From Alphaproteobacteria bacterium (lineage in GTDB: Bacteria > Pseudomonadota > Alphaproteobacteria > SMXP01): 12,552 nt of DNA. Every line of letters begins with the position of its first letter. Within the stretch, counting starts at the first letter, position 1. Below the pieces are notes generated by a model. That model saw only the letters and a program-made list of their open reading frames with translations, was not told the origin of the DNA and made no database searches. Shown one piece after another: positions 1 through 7,181 of this stretch. The translations under genes were made by a program, and so were the position numbers. Where the stretch lies: assembly GCA_021774995.1 (NCBI GenBank), contig JAJFIM010000033.1:1-12552 (forward strand). Reading direction: 5' to 3'.

Positions 1-1
1 A

Positions 2-763
2 GTTCGGGGCCGCCAGAAATATACCTGTGCCACGAACTGGAAGATTCCAACAGATAATTTTGCCGGAGATGACTACCATGTTCCCTGGACACATGGCTCT
101 TATATGAAACTGGGCATCATGGGAGACTATGCCGAGATGCCGAACTATAGTTTCGCGTTTCCCAATGGTCACGGTATCGGGGATATAAGTCTGCAAGAGG
201 GCGCCTATGCCACAGATCTTGCCATGGCGGAGGAACTGGACAGCGACGCAGTCGATTATGTCAAGGAGTGCCGGGAGCGTCTTCAGAAATCACTGAAACC
301 CCAACAGTCGAAAATTTATGCATTTGGGCACGGTAATATCTTTCCCAATTTTTCCCTCAATGATTTTAGTGCTCTGTGGCCTGTCGGGTTTTACCAGTGG
401 CATCCGCGCGGACCGGAAGAAACGGAAGTGTGGCAAACCTGTCTGATCGACTCAGGGGCGCCTGAAAGTGTACGTCAGGCTGCTCTGGGAAGGTTTACTC
501 ATGTCCAGTCTGCGGCGGGGGCATTTGGTCAGGATGATTCGGAAAATTTCGAGCAGGTGACTGAGGCGACCGGGGGTGTTATCGCGCAACGCAGTCATTT
601 CAACTATCAACTGGGTCTGGGTGTGGAGATCGAGGATGAAGAGATCAGGGCGCTCCCCGGAATAGCCGGGCCGCGATTTTCCGAGCACGGTCAGAGAAAT
701 TACTATTCCCACTGGCTAGAGTGCATGGAACGCAAGCCCTCGAATAAAGAGGTGTCGTCATGA
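2..763 (+). CDS. Aromatic ring-hydroxylating dioxygenase, large (alpha) subunit, 5'-truncated
   Basis: The reading frame is open from base 2 to the TGA at 761-763, giving 253 residues. A full alpha subunit is about 430-460, so the N-terminal Rieske [2Fe-2S] domain lies outside the window; the ATG at 104 is internal. What remains is the catalytic domain. It opens with an NWKIPTDNFAGDDYHVPWTH stretch supplying the two histidine ligands of the mononuclear Fe(II) (local residues 26 and 31), with Asp23 at the place of the conserved Asp that links the Rieske and mononuclear centres. The third, Asp ligand is expected in the GQDDSENFE motif further on. The enzyme adds both atoms of O2 to an aromatic ring to give a cis-dihydrodiol. 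The motif spacing resembles the naphthalene/phthalate/phenylpropionate alpha subunits more than the benzoate type, but I cannot name the substrate. The 3' end overlaps the beta-subunit start by ATGA, indicating translational coupling. Confidence 0.93.
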   Translation, partial: VRGRQKYTCATNWKIPTDNFAGDDYHVPWTHGSYMKLGIMGDYAEMPNYSFAFPNGHGIGDISLQEGAYATDLAMAEELDSDAVDYVKECRERLQKSLKPQQSKIYAFGHGNIFPNFSLNDFSALWPVGFYQWHPRGPEETEVWQTCLIDSGAPESVRQAALGRFTHVQSAAGAFGQDDSENFEQVTEATGGVIAQRSHFNYQLGLGVEIEDEEIRALPGIAGPRFSEHGQRNYYSHWLECMERKPSNKEVSS

Positions 764-1263
764 GCCTGGTTAGCGTTACACCGGAGTTACAGCTTGAGAT
801 TGAGCGGTTTCTCTACAAGGAAGCCTCCCTTCTCGATGACAGAAAATTCGAAGAGTGGCTTTCTCAGTTGACTGACGATGTGCAGTATTTTGTTCCTGTC
901 AGGGAGACGCTGGAAGAAAACGATGGGGTTCGCAAGTTTGGGGAAATGGCGCTGTTCATGGATGGCAAGGACCAATTACAATTGCGTATTGCGCGCCTTG
1001 GCACGGGCCTGGCACACGCAGAGACACCGCCCTCCCGCACGCGACACAATCTGAGCAACATACTGTTAACGTCAGTCGAAAATGGCATTTCGGTACGCGC
1101 GAATATCACCGTATCTGTTTGCCGTCTGGAACGAACGGAGGTCAACTATTATGGAATGCGGCGCGATGAACTGCGTATGGCAGACGGAGAGTGGAAGATT
1201 GCCCGGCGCGAAGTCATTCTGGATCAATCGGTTCTGCCGCGATCAATTTCGGTGCTGTTCTGA
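760..1263 (+). CDS. Aromatic ring-hydroxylating dioxygenase, small (beta) subunit
   Basis: This 167-residue protein has the usual length and pattern of ring-hydroxylating dioxygenase beta subunits (NTF2-like cone fold). An N-terminal helix (IERFLYKEASLLDDRKFEEW) is followed by DDVQYFVPV, then SRTRHNLSNI and NYYGMRRDELR, and the C-terminus carries the typical WKIARREVILDQSVLP. Beta subunits are structural partners in an alpha3beta3 hexamer and hold no metal. The start overlaps the alpha-subunit stop as ATGA and has an AAGAGGTG Shine-Dalgarno just upstream, so 760 is secure. Having a beta subunit at all argues against the single-subunit phthalate 4,5-dioxygenase (OphA2) type. Sixty-one nucleotides separate it from the next gene, probably in the same transcript. 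Confidence 0.95.
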   Translation: MSLVSVTPELQLEIERFLYKEASLLDDRKFEEWLSQLTDDVQYFVPVRETLEENDGVRKFGEMALFMDGKDQLQLRIARLGTGLAHAETPPSRTRHNLSNILLTSVENGISVRANITVSVCRLERTEVNYYGMRRDELRMADGEWKIARREVILDQSVLPRSISVLF

Positions 1264-1324
1264 ATTTCCCGCTCGACCGCGCGAGACAGCCCCTAGAGCC
1301 GAGATATAAGGGAAGAGACACGGG

Positions 1325-2296
1325 ATGCAGAATCCGGAAATTACAGCCAGCCTTGGGGACCGCTACGATACCCAGGCCCTCATAGAGGGAACTCTCGATT
1401 TGGAGGGCTATTCTCTGCGTTTTGTCGATGCAGGCGAACACCCCTGGTCGTCTTTTCATGCCATGGTGACGAGCCTGCCCTGGAATATTGGTGAGCAGGC
1501 CTTTTCCCATTACCTGATTGCAAGGGATCAGGGAGTGCCAATCACGGCCATTCCTGCTTTTCCCAGCAGGTTTTTCCCACAATTAGGTGCAGTGGTATCT
1601 GTCGCTTCCGGCATCACCGAGCCCCGGGACCTGGAAGGCAAACGTGTGGGAGTGATGGGGTTTGGCTATAACCCGGCGGTATGGATGCGCCAGATTCTGG
1701 CTGAATACTATGCTGTAGACCTTGAGAAAGTGATCTGGGTAGAAGACGAAAATGACAAGTTCCTCGGTGGTCTCGACTACCCGAAACCGGAGCGATTCCG
1801 CATTGAAACAGCGGGCGGGTTTGATTCCCTGACCACCTCCGGAAGCAACCCGGGCTCTGTTACCGCTTTGAATGAAGGCTTGATTGATGCTTTTCTGGCT
1901 CCCGCCGCTGGACCTCCCTTGACTACGGGCATGCGCAAACTGTTTCCCAATCCGGAAGAGGAGATTACAAACTGGTTGTCGAGTGGCGGTGTATTTCCCA
2001 TCAATACACTGATTACCCTGCGCCAGGAAACCATAACCCGGCATCCTGATCTGCCCAGGAAACTTTTCGATATCATGCAGTTGGCGCGAAGACAGTACCA
2101 TGAAAACGCTCATTCAACTGGCGGGGACCATCTCGGAATATCGCTGGAATTTTTGACTCGCTCACGGCTTTTCCCGGATCGGTATGGACTGGAGGCGAAT
2201 AGGGACGCGATTCAGTACATGATCGATAGTTGCTACCACCAGGGACTGATAAGTAAGCCCTACAAGCCCGAGGAGGTCATCCTGCCGCTGAACTGA
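1325..2296 (+). CDS. 4,5-dihydroxyphthalate decarboxylase-like protein (periplasmic-binding-protein fold), divergent
   Basis: The 323-residue protein has no signal peptide, so it is probably cytoplasmic. Recognisable family features are the TASLGDRYDTQALIEG N-terminus, AIPAFPSRFF (76-84), a DLEGKRVGV segment (102-110) followed by AVWMRQILAEYY, and GGVFPINTL (221-229). These match the 4,5-dihydroxyphthalate decarboxylase family (Pht5/OphC-like), which shares the NMT1/THI5-type substrate-binding fold and is often annotated as an ABC-transporter binding protein. Characterised members decarboxylate 4,5-dihydroxyphthalate to protocatechuate. From memory, relatives have FPIMH where this one has FPINT, so a normally conserved His appears to be missing; function cannot be taken from the family name alone. 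A Shine-Dalgarno-like AAGGGAAGAG lies 7-16 nt before the ATG. Its place directly after the dioxygenase genes suggests it acts on an early intermediate. No transporter permease or ATPase is nearby, which weakens a transport role. Confidence 0.75.
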   Translation: MQNPEITASLGDRYDTQALIEGTLDLEGYSLRFVDAGEHPWSSFHAMVTSLPWNIGEQAFSHYLIARDQGVPITAIPAFPSRFFPQLGAVVSVASGITEPRDLEGKRVGVMGFGYNPAVWMRQILAEYYAVDLEKVIWVEDENDKFLGGLDYPKPERFRIETAGGFDSLTTSGSNPGSVTALNEGLIDAFLAPAAGPPLTTGMRKLFPNPEEEITNWLSSGGVFPINTLITLRQETITRHPDLPRKLFDIMQLARRQYHENAHSTGGDHLGISLEFLTRSRLFPDRYGLEANRDAIQYMIDSCYHQGLISKPYKPEEVILPLN

Positions 2297-2504
2297 GAAT
2301 TCGCGAAATAAAGGGTGAGGACAGCTTAGTAAGCCAGTCGATTGTTAAGGAGTGGTTTTGAGTATTGATTGTTGTTTGGCCAATGACAGGTTCGATGGCG
2401 GCGGGTTACATCAATTCCCATTTTGAGGGAGCTGTGCGTCCAAGTGTGTAAGTGCCAGTCTCTGAAAACAAGTTGATACACTTAATTTTATGGAGTTACT
2501 AAAC
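2297..2504 (+). other. Intergenic gap before the lower meta-cleavage genes, with possible gene remnant
   Basis: This is the longest gap between dioxygenase-side genes. It holds two small DNA palindromes, TTCGCGAA at 2300-2307 and GCTTA-G-TAAGC at 2324-2334, neither with a T-run, so neither is a terminator. A short open frame from 2362 to the TAA at 2449-2451 encodes about 29 residues ending YINSHFEGAVRPSV, which looks protein-like and may be the 3' relic of a lost gene. Another frame has an AAGGAG (2346-2351) near a TTG start at 2358 and encodes about 22 residues; I do not trust it. I see no convincing sigma-70 promoter. TTGATA at 2472-2477 is a fair -35 but has no matching -10. Confidence 0.35.
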
Positions 2505-3290
2505 ATGCTTTCGCAACAGGAAATCGAACAGTATGGCGAGACGCTATATAATGCATTGCGAACATGCATCGCTATTGATCCGCTCACAGACGTTATTCCC
2601 GATTTTAATATAAAGGATGCATACCAAATTCAACGCGATATGGTCCAACGCCGTTTGGCCGAGGAAGGCTCAAAAATTATTGGTTGGAAAATAGGTGTGA
2701 CATCGGAAGCTGTGCAAACCATGTTGAATGTTGGTCAGCCGGATTTTGGTCACCTTCTTTCCACAATGGTTCATGGCGACAGAGCAATCCTGAAGCGAGA
2801 TGATTTTATTCAGCCTCGCGCTGAAGGGGAGATTGCTTTTCTTCTTAGCAAGGATCTGAAGGGGCCGGTTAATGCGGCCGATGTGTTTTTGGCGACAGAA
2901 TATATTGCTCCTTGCTTTGAAATTGTCGATTCACGCATCCGTGACTGGAAAATTAAAATTGAAGATACAATTGCGGATAATGCTTCCTCCGGCGCCTTTG
3001 TTATTGGTGACAAGTTCATGGATCCCCGCGATCTTAATTTATCGACGATTGGCATGGTGATTGAAAAAAATGGTGAGGTTGTCGGCACAGGTGCGGGCGC
3101 CGCCACACTGGGCCACCCGGTTAATGCCGTGGTTTGGCTTGCAAACACGCTCAGTTCTCTGGGAATAGAACTGGAAAAGGGCTGCATCATCTTGTCCGGG
3201 GCTCTTTCCGCATTGGTGCCAATTGAGGCCGGTGACTCTCTGCGTATGTCTCTGGGAGGCGTTGGTTCGGCATCGGTAAAATTCACATAG
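2505..3290 (+). CDS. 2-hydroxypenta-2,4-dienoate (2-oxopent-4-enoate) hydratase
   Basis: It adds water to 2-hydroxypenta-2,4-dienoate to give 4-hydroxy-2-oxovalerate, the first step of the lower meta-cleavage pathway, in the cytoplasm. The protein aligns by eye over its whole length with XylJ/DmpE/MhpD, including IGWKIGVTSEAVQ, QPDFG, the RAEGEIAF acidic pair (Glu107, Glu109), CFEIVDSRIRDWKIKI with Glu139, and DNASSGAFV. These three glutamates correspond to the divalent-metal site known in MhpD. I chose the ATG at 2505 over the one at 2490. It gives 261 residues, the XylJ length, and places GGAG (2492-2495) at a normal distance, whereas 2490 has no Shine-Dalgarno. The related 4-oxalocrotonate decarboxylase (XylI/DmpH) is the main alternative, but detailed similarity and the neighbouring genes favour the hydratase. 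Confidence 0.92.
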   Translation: MLSQQEIEQYGETLYNALRTCIAIDPLTDVIPDFNIKDAYQIQRDMVQRRLAEEGSKIIGWKIGVTSEAVQTMLNVGQPDFGHLLSTMVHGDRAILKRDDFIQPRAEGEIAFLLSKDLKGPVNAADVFLATEYIAPCFEIVDSRIRDWKIKIEDTIADNASSGAFVIGDKFMDPRDLNLSTIGMVIEKNGEVVGTGAGAATLGHPVNAVVWLANTLSSLGIELEKGCIILSGALSALVPIEAGDSLRMSLGGVGSASVKFT

Positions 3291-3355
3291 AAGCTCCAAA
3301 GTGACAAATATACAGGCATTGTGATTCTCAATTCGTTGAATGCGAGCGCTTTAAC

Positions 3356-4297
3356 ATGAGCAAAAAAATAAAAGTTGCGATTATAGGGTCAGGTAATATT
3401 GGTACTGACTTAATGATAAAGATTATGCGAACCTCAAAAGTTCTAGAAATGGGCGCTTTTGTCGGTATTGACCCGGAATCTGATGGTCTGAAACGAGCTG
3501 CCCGGAAGGGTGTTTCAACAACATATGAAGGCATTAAAGGATTCTGCGAGTTGCCGGTATGGAATGAAATTGACATCGTATTTGATGCCACATCGGCGGC
3601 GGCTCACCAACGTCATAGTGGAATATGTGTTGCTGCAGGTAAGGTCATGATTGACTTGACCCCCGCAGCTATTGGTCCCTATGTCGTTCCTGTCATCAAT
3701 GGTGCCGAGCATCTGGATAAGATGAATGTGAATATGGTCACTTGTGGAGGGCAGGCGACGATTCCTCTCGTCGCCGCTGTTTCATCGGTCGCGCAAGTGC
3801 ATTATGCGGAAATAGTTGCATCGATCGCTTCCAAGTCTGCTGGTCCAGGTACGCGCGCCAATATTGATGAATTTACTGAAACCACGGCAAAGGGTTTGGA
3901 AGTTGTTGGCGGCGCAACGAAAGGTAAAGCTATAATCGTTCTTAACCCGGCCGAACCCCCGATGATTATGAGAGACACAATATTTACATTATCGGAGGGG
4001 GCGGATGAAGAAGATATTGAAGCAGCCATTGCAGACATGGTGTGCAGAGTGCAGGTCTATGTGCCAGGGTATCGACTTAAACAGAACGTGCAGTTTGAAC
4101 GCTTCGGTTCAAACAATCCGGTGCATATACCAGGTCTAGGTAAATTTGAGGGCATCAAATCCTCCATATTTCTTGAGGTTGAGGGAGCCGCGCATTATCT
4201 ACCCGCTTATGCAGGGAATTTAGACATAATGACCTCAGCGGCTTTAGCAACAGCTGAAAATATTGCCAGAAGCCGTCTGTTGAAGGAAGCTGTGTAA
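3356..4297 (+). CDS. Acetaldehyde dehydrogenase (acylating)
   Basis: The 313-residue protein matches DmpF/MhpF/BphJ in length and motifs. It oxidises acetaldehyde with NAD+ and coenzyme A to acetyl-CoA. An N-terminal Rossmann motif AIIGSGNIGTDL (8-19) binds the dinucleotide, and VTCGGQATIP carries the catalytic cysteine, Cys130. NNPVHIPGLGKFEG near residues 253-266 is also typical. Family members form a heterotetramer with the partner aldolase and receive acetaldehyde through an internal channel. The aldolase starts on the very next base after this stop codon, consistent with matched expression. The start is the only sensible one, but the upstream sequence has a poor Shine-Dalgarno. The gap to the hydratase is 65 nt. 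Confidence 0.96.
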   Translation: MSKKIKVAIIGSGNIGTDLMIKIMRTSKVLEMGAFVGIDPESDGLKRAARKGVSTTYEGIKGFCELPVWNEIDIVFDATSAAAHQRHSGICVAAGKVMIDLTPAAIGPYVVPVINGAEHLDKMNVNMVTCGGQATIPLVAAVSSVAQVHYAEIVASIASKSAGPGTRANIDEFTETTAKGLEVVGGATKGKAIIVLNPAEPPMIMRDTIFTLSEGADEEDIEAAIADMVCRVQVYVPGYRLKQNVQFERFGSNNPVHIPGLGKFEGIKSSIFLEVEGAAHYLPAYAGNLDIMTSAALATAENIARSRLLKEAV

Positions 4298-5323
4298 ATG
4301 TTCGACCCTACTTCCACGAAGCTTTATATTCAGGATGTGACTTTGCGTGATGGTATGCATGCTATCCGTCACCAGTATGGCGTTGAGCACGTCCGCAAGA
4401 TTGCCAGGGCTCTTGACGAGGCAGGTGTCGACGCGATTGAAATTGCTCATGGTGATGGTCTTAATGGCTCCAGTTTTAATTATGGTTTTGGCGCCCACAC
4501 CGATTGGGAATGGATCGAGTCTGTCGCAGATGTCGTTAAAAATGCCTGTTTGACGACCTTGCTTCTACCGGGAATTGGGACTGTCGAAGAATTGAAACAT
4601 GCGTATAAACTTGGCGTCAGATCAGTTCGTATTGCAACTCATTGTACCGAGGCGGATGTCTCAAAACAGCATATTGAGGCGGCGCGGAATCTTGGTATGG
4701 ATACCGCTGGCTTTCTCATGATGAGTCATATGAGTGAACCGGAAGCACTTGCTGAGCAGGCGAAATTAATGGAAGATTATGGAGCGCACTGTGTTTATGT
4801 GACCGATAGTGGCGGCTCACTCGACATGGACGGCTATATTGCCCGTCTCCAAGCTTATGACCGCGTATTGAAGCCCGAAACGGAGCGCGGAATTCACGCT
4901 CATCATAACCTTTCGCTTGGCGTTGCGAATTCGATCGTGGGCGTTCAGCATGGCGCGATTCGCATTGACGCGAGCCTTGCAGGAATGGGGGCGGGGGCGG
5001 GCAATGCGCCGCTTGAAGTTTTCATAGCGGCGGTTGATCGCAAAGGGTGGAGACATGGCGCAAATATTTATAAACTTATGGATGCGGCTGAAGAATTAAT
5101 CCGACCGCTTCAGGACCGTCCTGTCCGGGTTGACCGGGAAACCCTGACACTTGGATATGCAGGCGTTTATTCCAGTTTCCTGCGTCATGCTGAAAAAGCA
5201 TCAAAAGAATATGGCATTGATACCCGCGACATTCTTGTGGAGCTGGGCAAACGAAAAATGGTCGGTGGACAGGAAGATATGATTGTCGATGTTGCGCTAG
5301 ACTTATTGAAAGAAAGAGGTTGA
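4298..5323 (+). CDS. 4-hydroxy-2-oxovalerate aldolase
   Basis: The 341-residue enzyme cleaves 4-hydroxy-2-oxovalerate to pyruvate and acetaldehyde (DmpG/MhpE/BphI family, class II, Mn2+-dependent). The signature DVTLRDGMHAIRHQ provides Arg17, Asp18 and His21. GIHAHHNLSLG provides metal ligands His200 and His202, which with Asp18 complete the site known from DmpG. DASLAGMGAGAGN and LTLGYAGVYSSFLRHAE in the C-terminal half are the usual communication-domain features. The stop of the dehydrogenase gene (TAA) abuts the ATG directly, with GGAAG inside the upstream gene as Shine-Dalgarno. The two proteins are expected to form a channelling complex. No truncation or missing catalytic residue is visible. 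Confidence 0.96.
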   Translation: MFDPTSTKLYIQDVTLRDGMHAIRHQYGVEHVRKIARALDEAGVDAIEIAHGDGLNGSSFNYGFGAHTDWEWIESVADVVKNACLTTLLLPGIGTVEELKHAYKLGVRSVRIATHCTEADVSKQHIEAARNLGMDTAGFLMMSHMSEPEALAEQAKLMEDYGAHCVYVTDSGGSLDMDGYIARLQAYDRVLKPETERGIHAHHNLSLGVANSIVGVQHGAIRIDASLAGMGAGAGNAPLEVFIAAVDRKGWRHGANIYKLMDAAEELIRPLQDRPVRVDRETLTLGYAGVYSSFLRHAEKASKEYGIDTRDILVELGKRKMVGGQEDMIVDVALDLLKERG

Positions 5324-5386
5324 ACGGGATTGTTAATAGTTTAGGGAATCTGTGATTAATTCCGCTTTATCAAGAGACGTAATAAA

Positions 5387-7030
5387 ATGAAAACCAGTCA
5401 GAGTACGGATTGCTATGTGGTGGATCATTTACCCCCCAGGGATCAATGGCCAGAATTTATTAATAGAGATCTGGTTTCAACGAAATTTCTGGCAAACAGC
5501 GCAGCTGAGTTCATAGACAAGGCGGTGCAGGAGGGTTACGGCGATAAGGTTGCGATTATTTCACCGAATGGTAATTGGACCTACAAACGATTATTGGAAA
5601 AGTCCAATCAGATCGCACATGTACTCACGGAGAATATGGGCCTGATTCCCGGACAGAGAGTTCTGTTGCGTTCTCCCAACAACCCCATGCTAGCGGCCTG
5701 CTGGCTTGCCGTGCTTAAAACCGGTGGCATCATCGTCAACACCATGCCCATGTTACGAGCGAAAGAACTCATCAGTATCGGAGAAATAGCCAAGGTCTCG
5801 CTGGCTCTGTGCGATGAACGCTTCAAAGAAGAATTGGAAGGTCTCGCTCCTGAATTACAATTTTATTGTACCTTTAATGGCGCAGAGACTGGAACGGAAA
5901 TCCAACAACCACCTCTTTCTCTGGAAGCGTTAATGGCGGACAAACCTGGAGTTTTCGACAACCATCTCTGCGCAACAACAGACGTTGCGCTTCTGGCCTT
6001 CACATCGGGTACCACCGGTCAACCCAAGGCCGCGGTGCACACGCATAATGCGTTGCTGGCTGTCTGTGAAACATTTTCAAAACAGGTGCTGAAGCCTGCT
6101 ACGGATGACATTTTTGCCTGCACAACTCCCATGGCGTTTGTTTACGGATTGGGTGGAATTCTTCTATTTCCTCTCTACGCGCGTGCTTCAACGCTTATGC
6201 TAGAAGATGTGAGCCCAGCATCTCTGGTTTCCGCCATTGAAAGATTCAAAGTAACTATTCTTTTTACTGCGCCTACCGCCTACAAGGTATTGCTGGAGAA
6301 CTATGATGCGAAAAAGCTGGGTTGTTTGAGAAGATGCGTCTCTGCTGGTGAATCCCTGCCTGGCTATATCACTCAGGCATGGCTCGACAAGTCCGGTGTT
6401 CGTATTCTGGATGGCATAGGATCGACGGAGATGCTGCACATTTTTCTCGCTGTGCAGGAACCAGAAACCCCGATTGGCGCCCTGGGCAAAGCCGTTCCCG
6501 GCTACGAAATTCGAGTTCGCGGTGAAGATGGAAACGACGTTCCTGCTGGTGAATCGGGATTGCTCTATGTGCGCGGGCCAACAGGTTGCGTTTATCTGAA
6601 TGATGAACGCCAGAGCAAATACGTAGTCGACGGCTGGAACTGTACCAATGACACTGTAAGGATGGATGAGAAGGGGTTCGTCTGGTACCAATCACGTTCC
6701 GACGGCATGATTGTCTCATCCGGTTACAACATATCAGCATCAGAAGTAGAGAGCGTGGTCAGCCAGCATCCGGCCGTTGCGGAATGCGCCGTGATCGGCA
6801 TTCCTGACGAGGCGCGCGGACAATTAGTAAAGAGCTATGTCGTACTTTGCGAAGGTCAGACTGAATCGAGCGATCTTATTGAAAACATTCAGAAATTTGC
6901 CAAGACAAATGCAGCGCCCAACAAATACCCCCGACAGAATGAGTTTATTCAAGCCTTGCAACGAACGCTCACCGGCAAGGTACAGCACTATCGTTTGCGA
7001 GAGATGCACAATAATTCCACTTCTGCCTGA
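5387..7030 (+). CDS. Aryl-CoA ligase, probable benzoate-CoA ligase
   Basis: This 547-residue enzyme of the ANL (acyl-CoA synthetase) superfamily is inferred to activate benzoate with ATP and CoA to benzoyl-CoA, the entry to the box genes that follow. Visible core motifs are the phosphate-binding TSGTTGQPK (206-214), the DGIGSTEMLHIF acid-pocket motif (342-353), the hinge region YQSRSDGMIVSSGYNISASEVE (434-455) and the C-terminal catalytic Lys531 in LTGKVQHYR. DGIGSTEMLHIF is typical of benzoate-CoA ligases. However, the N-terminus (HLPPRDQWPEF) resembles the longer 2-aminobenzoate-CoA ligase group, so substituted benzoates cannot be ruled out. A Shine-Dalgarno AAGAGA precedes the ATG. The gap to the aldolase is 63 nt, and no promoter there is convincing. 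Confidence 0.87.
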   Translation: MKTSQSTDCYVVDHLPPRDQWPEFINRDLVSTKFLANSAAEFIDKAVQEGYGDKVAIISPNGNWTYKRLLEKSNQIAHVLTENMGLIPGQRVLLRSPNNPMLAACWLAVLKTGGIIVNTMPMLRAKELISIGEIAKVSLALCDERFKEELEGLAPELQFYCTFNGAETGTEIQQPPLSLEALMADKPGVFDNHLCATTDVALLAFTSGTTGQPKAAVHTHNALLAVCETFSKQVLKPATDDIFACTTPMAFVYGLGGILLFPLYARASTLMLEDVSPASLVSAIERFKVTILFTAPTAYKVLLENYDAKKLGCLRRCVSAGESLPGYITQAWLDKSGVRILDGIGSTEMLHIFLAVQEPETPIGALGKAVPGYEIRVRGEDGNDVPAGESGLLYVRGPTGCVYLNDERQSKYVVDGWNCTNDTVRMDEKGFVWYQSRSDGMIVSSGYNISASEVESVVSQHPAVAECAVIGIPDEARGQLVKSYVVLCEGQTESSDLIENIQKFAKTNAAPNKYPRQNEFIQALQRTLTGKVQHYRLREMHNNSTSA

Positions 7031-7108
7031 AAGACCTAATTTGGGTCGATCTGCCATTCAAATCTGTCAAAAAATGAACTAAATGACATAAAGCCAGCAT
7101 TATTAGAC

Positions 7109-7172
7109 TCCTCCTTATTAAAAAGATGATATATAATACATATATCGTGGTGGTATGGCTCTATAAGGAGGA
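7109..7172 (+). repeat. 10-bp inverted repeat whose downstream arm is the boxC Shine-Dalgarno
   Basis: TCCTCCTTAT (7109-7118) is the exact reverse complement of ATAAGGAGGA (7163-7172), and the second copy is the boxC ribosome-binding site. In an RNA spanning both arms this would pair an anti-Shine-Dalgarno with the Shine-Dalgarno across a 44-nt loop. The candidate -10 element lies between the arms, so a transcript starting there would lack the upstream arm. The repeat is read directly; the regulatory role is inferred. Confidence 0.5.
7128..7146 (+). promoter_or_regulatory. Candidate boxC promoter -10 (TATAAT) within an inverted-repeat operator
   Basis: A perfect TATAAT sits at 7132-7137. It lies inside the inverted repeat GATATAT-AATAC-ATATATC (7128-7134 and 7140-7146), a likely protein-binding site that would block RNA polymerase when occupied. 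No good -35 exists at 16-18 bp; the hexamer at 17 bp is TCCTCC. The promoter may therefore be weak or need an activator. The start of transcription would be near 7144. BoxR/BzdR is the obvious candidate regulator, but I see none of the TGCA repeats reported for BzdR operators in this leader. Confidence 0.5.
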
Positions 7173-7181
7173 TACGAGACA

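Noticed and set aside
1583..2113. 176-codon open frame on the minus strand
   Set aside because: It lies fully antisense to the decarboxylase-like gene, has no recognisable motifs and is a shadow of its codon pattern.
2358..2425. 22-codon small gene with TTG start after AAGGAG
   Set aside because: It is too short, has no recognisable features and overlaps a more protein-like frame; the evidence is insufficient.
2552..2621. Three TGCA elements near the 5' end of the hydratase gene, resembling the BzdR operator core
   Set aside because: They lie inside coding sequence well past the start codon, TGCA is common by chance, and no promoter is nearby.
2810..3331. 173-codon open frame on the minus strand
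   Set aside because: It is antisense to the clearly recognised hydratase gene, with a low-complexity Ser/Pro/Thr translation and no family features.
7033..7047. Small hairpin GACCT-AATTT-GGGTC after the ligase stop as a terminator
   Set aside because: The stem is only five pairs including a G-U, and no T-run follows it.
7065..7070. Perfect TTGACA on the minus strand as a divergent promoter
   Set aside because: No -10 element occurs at a suitable distance, and the adjacent upstream gene is on the + strand.
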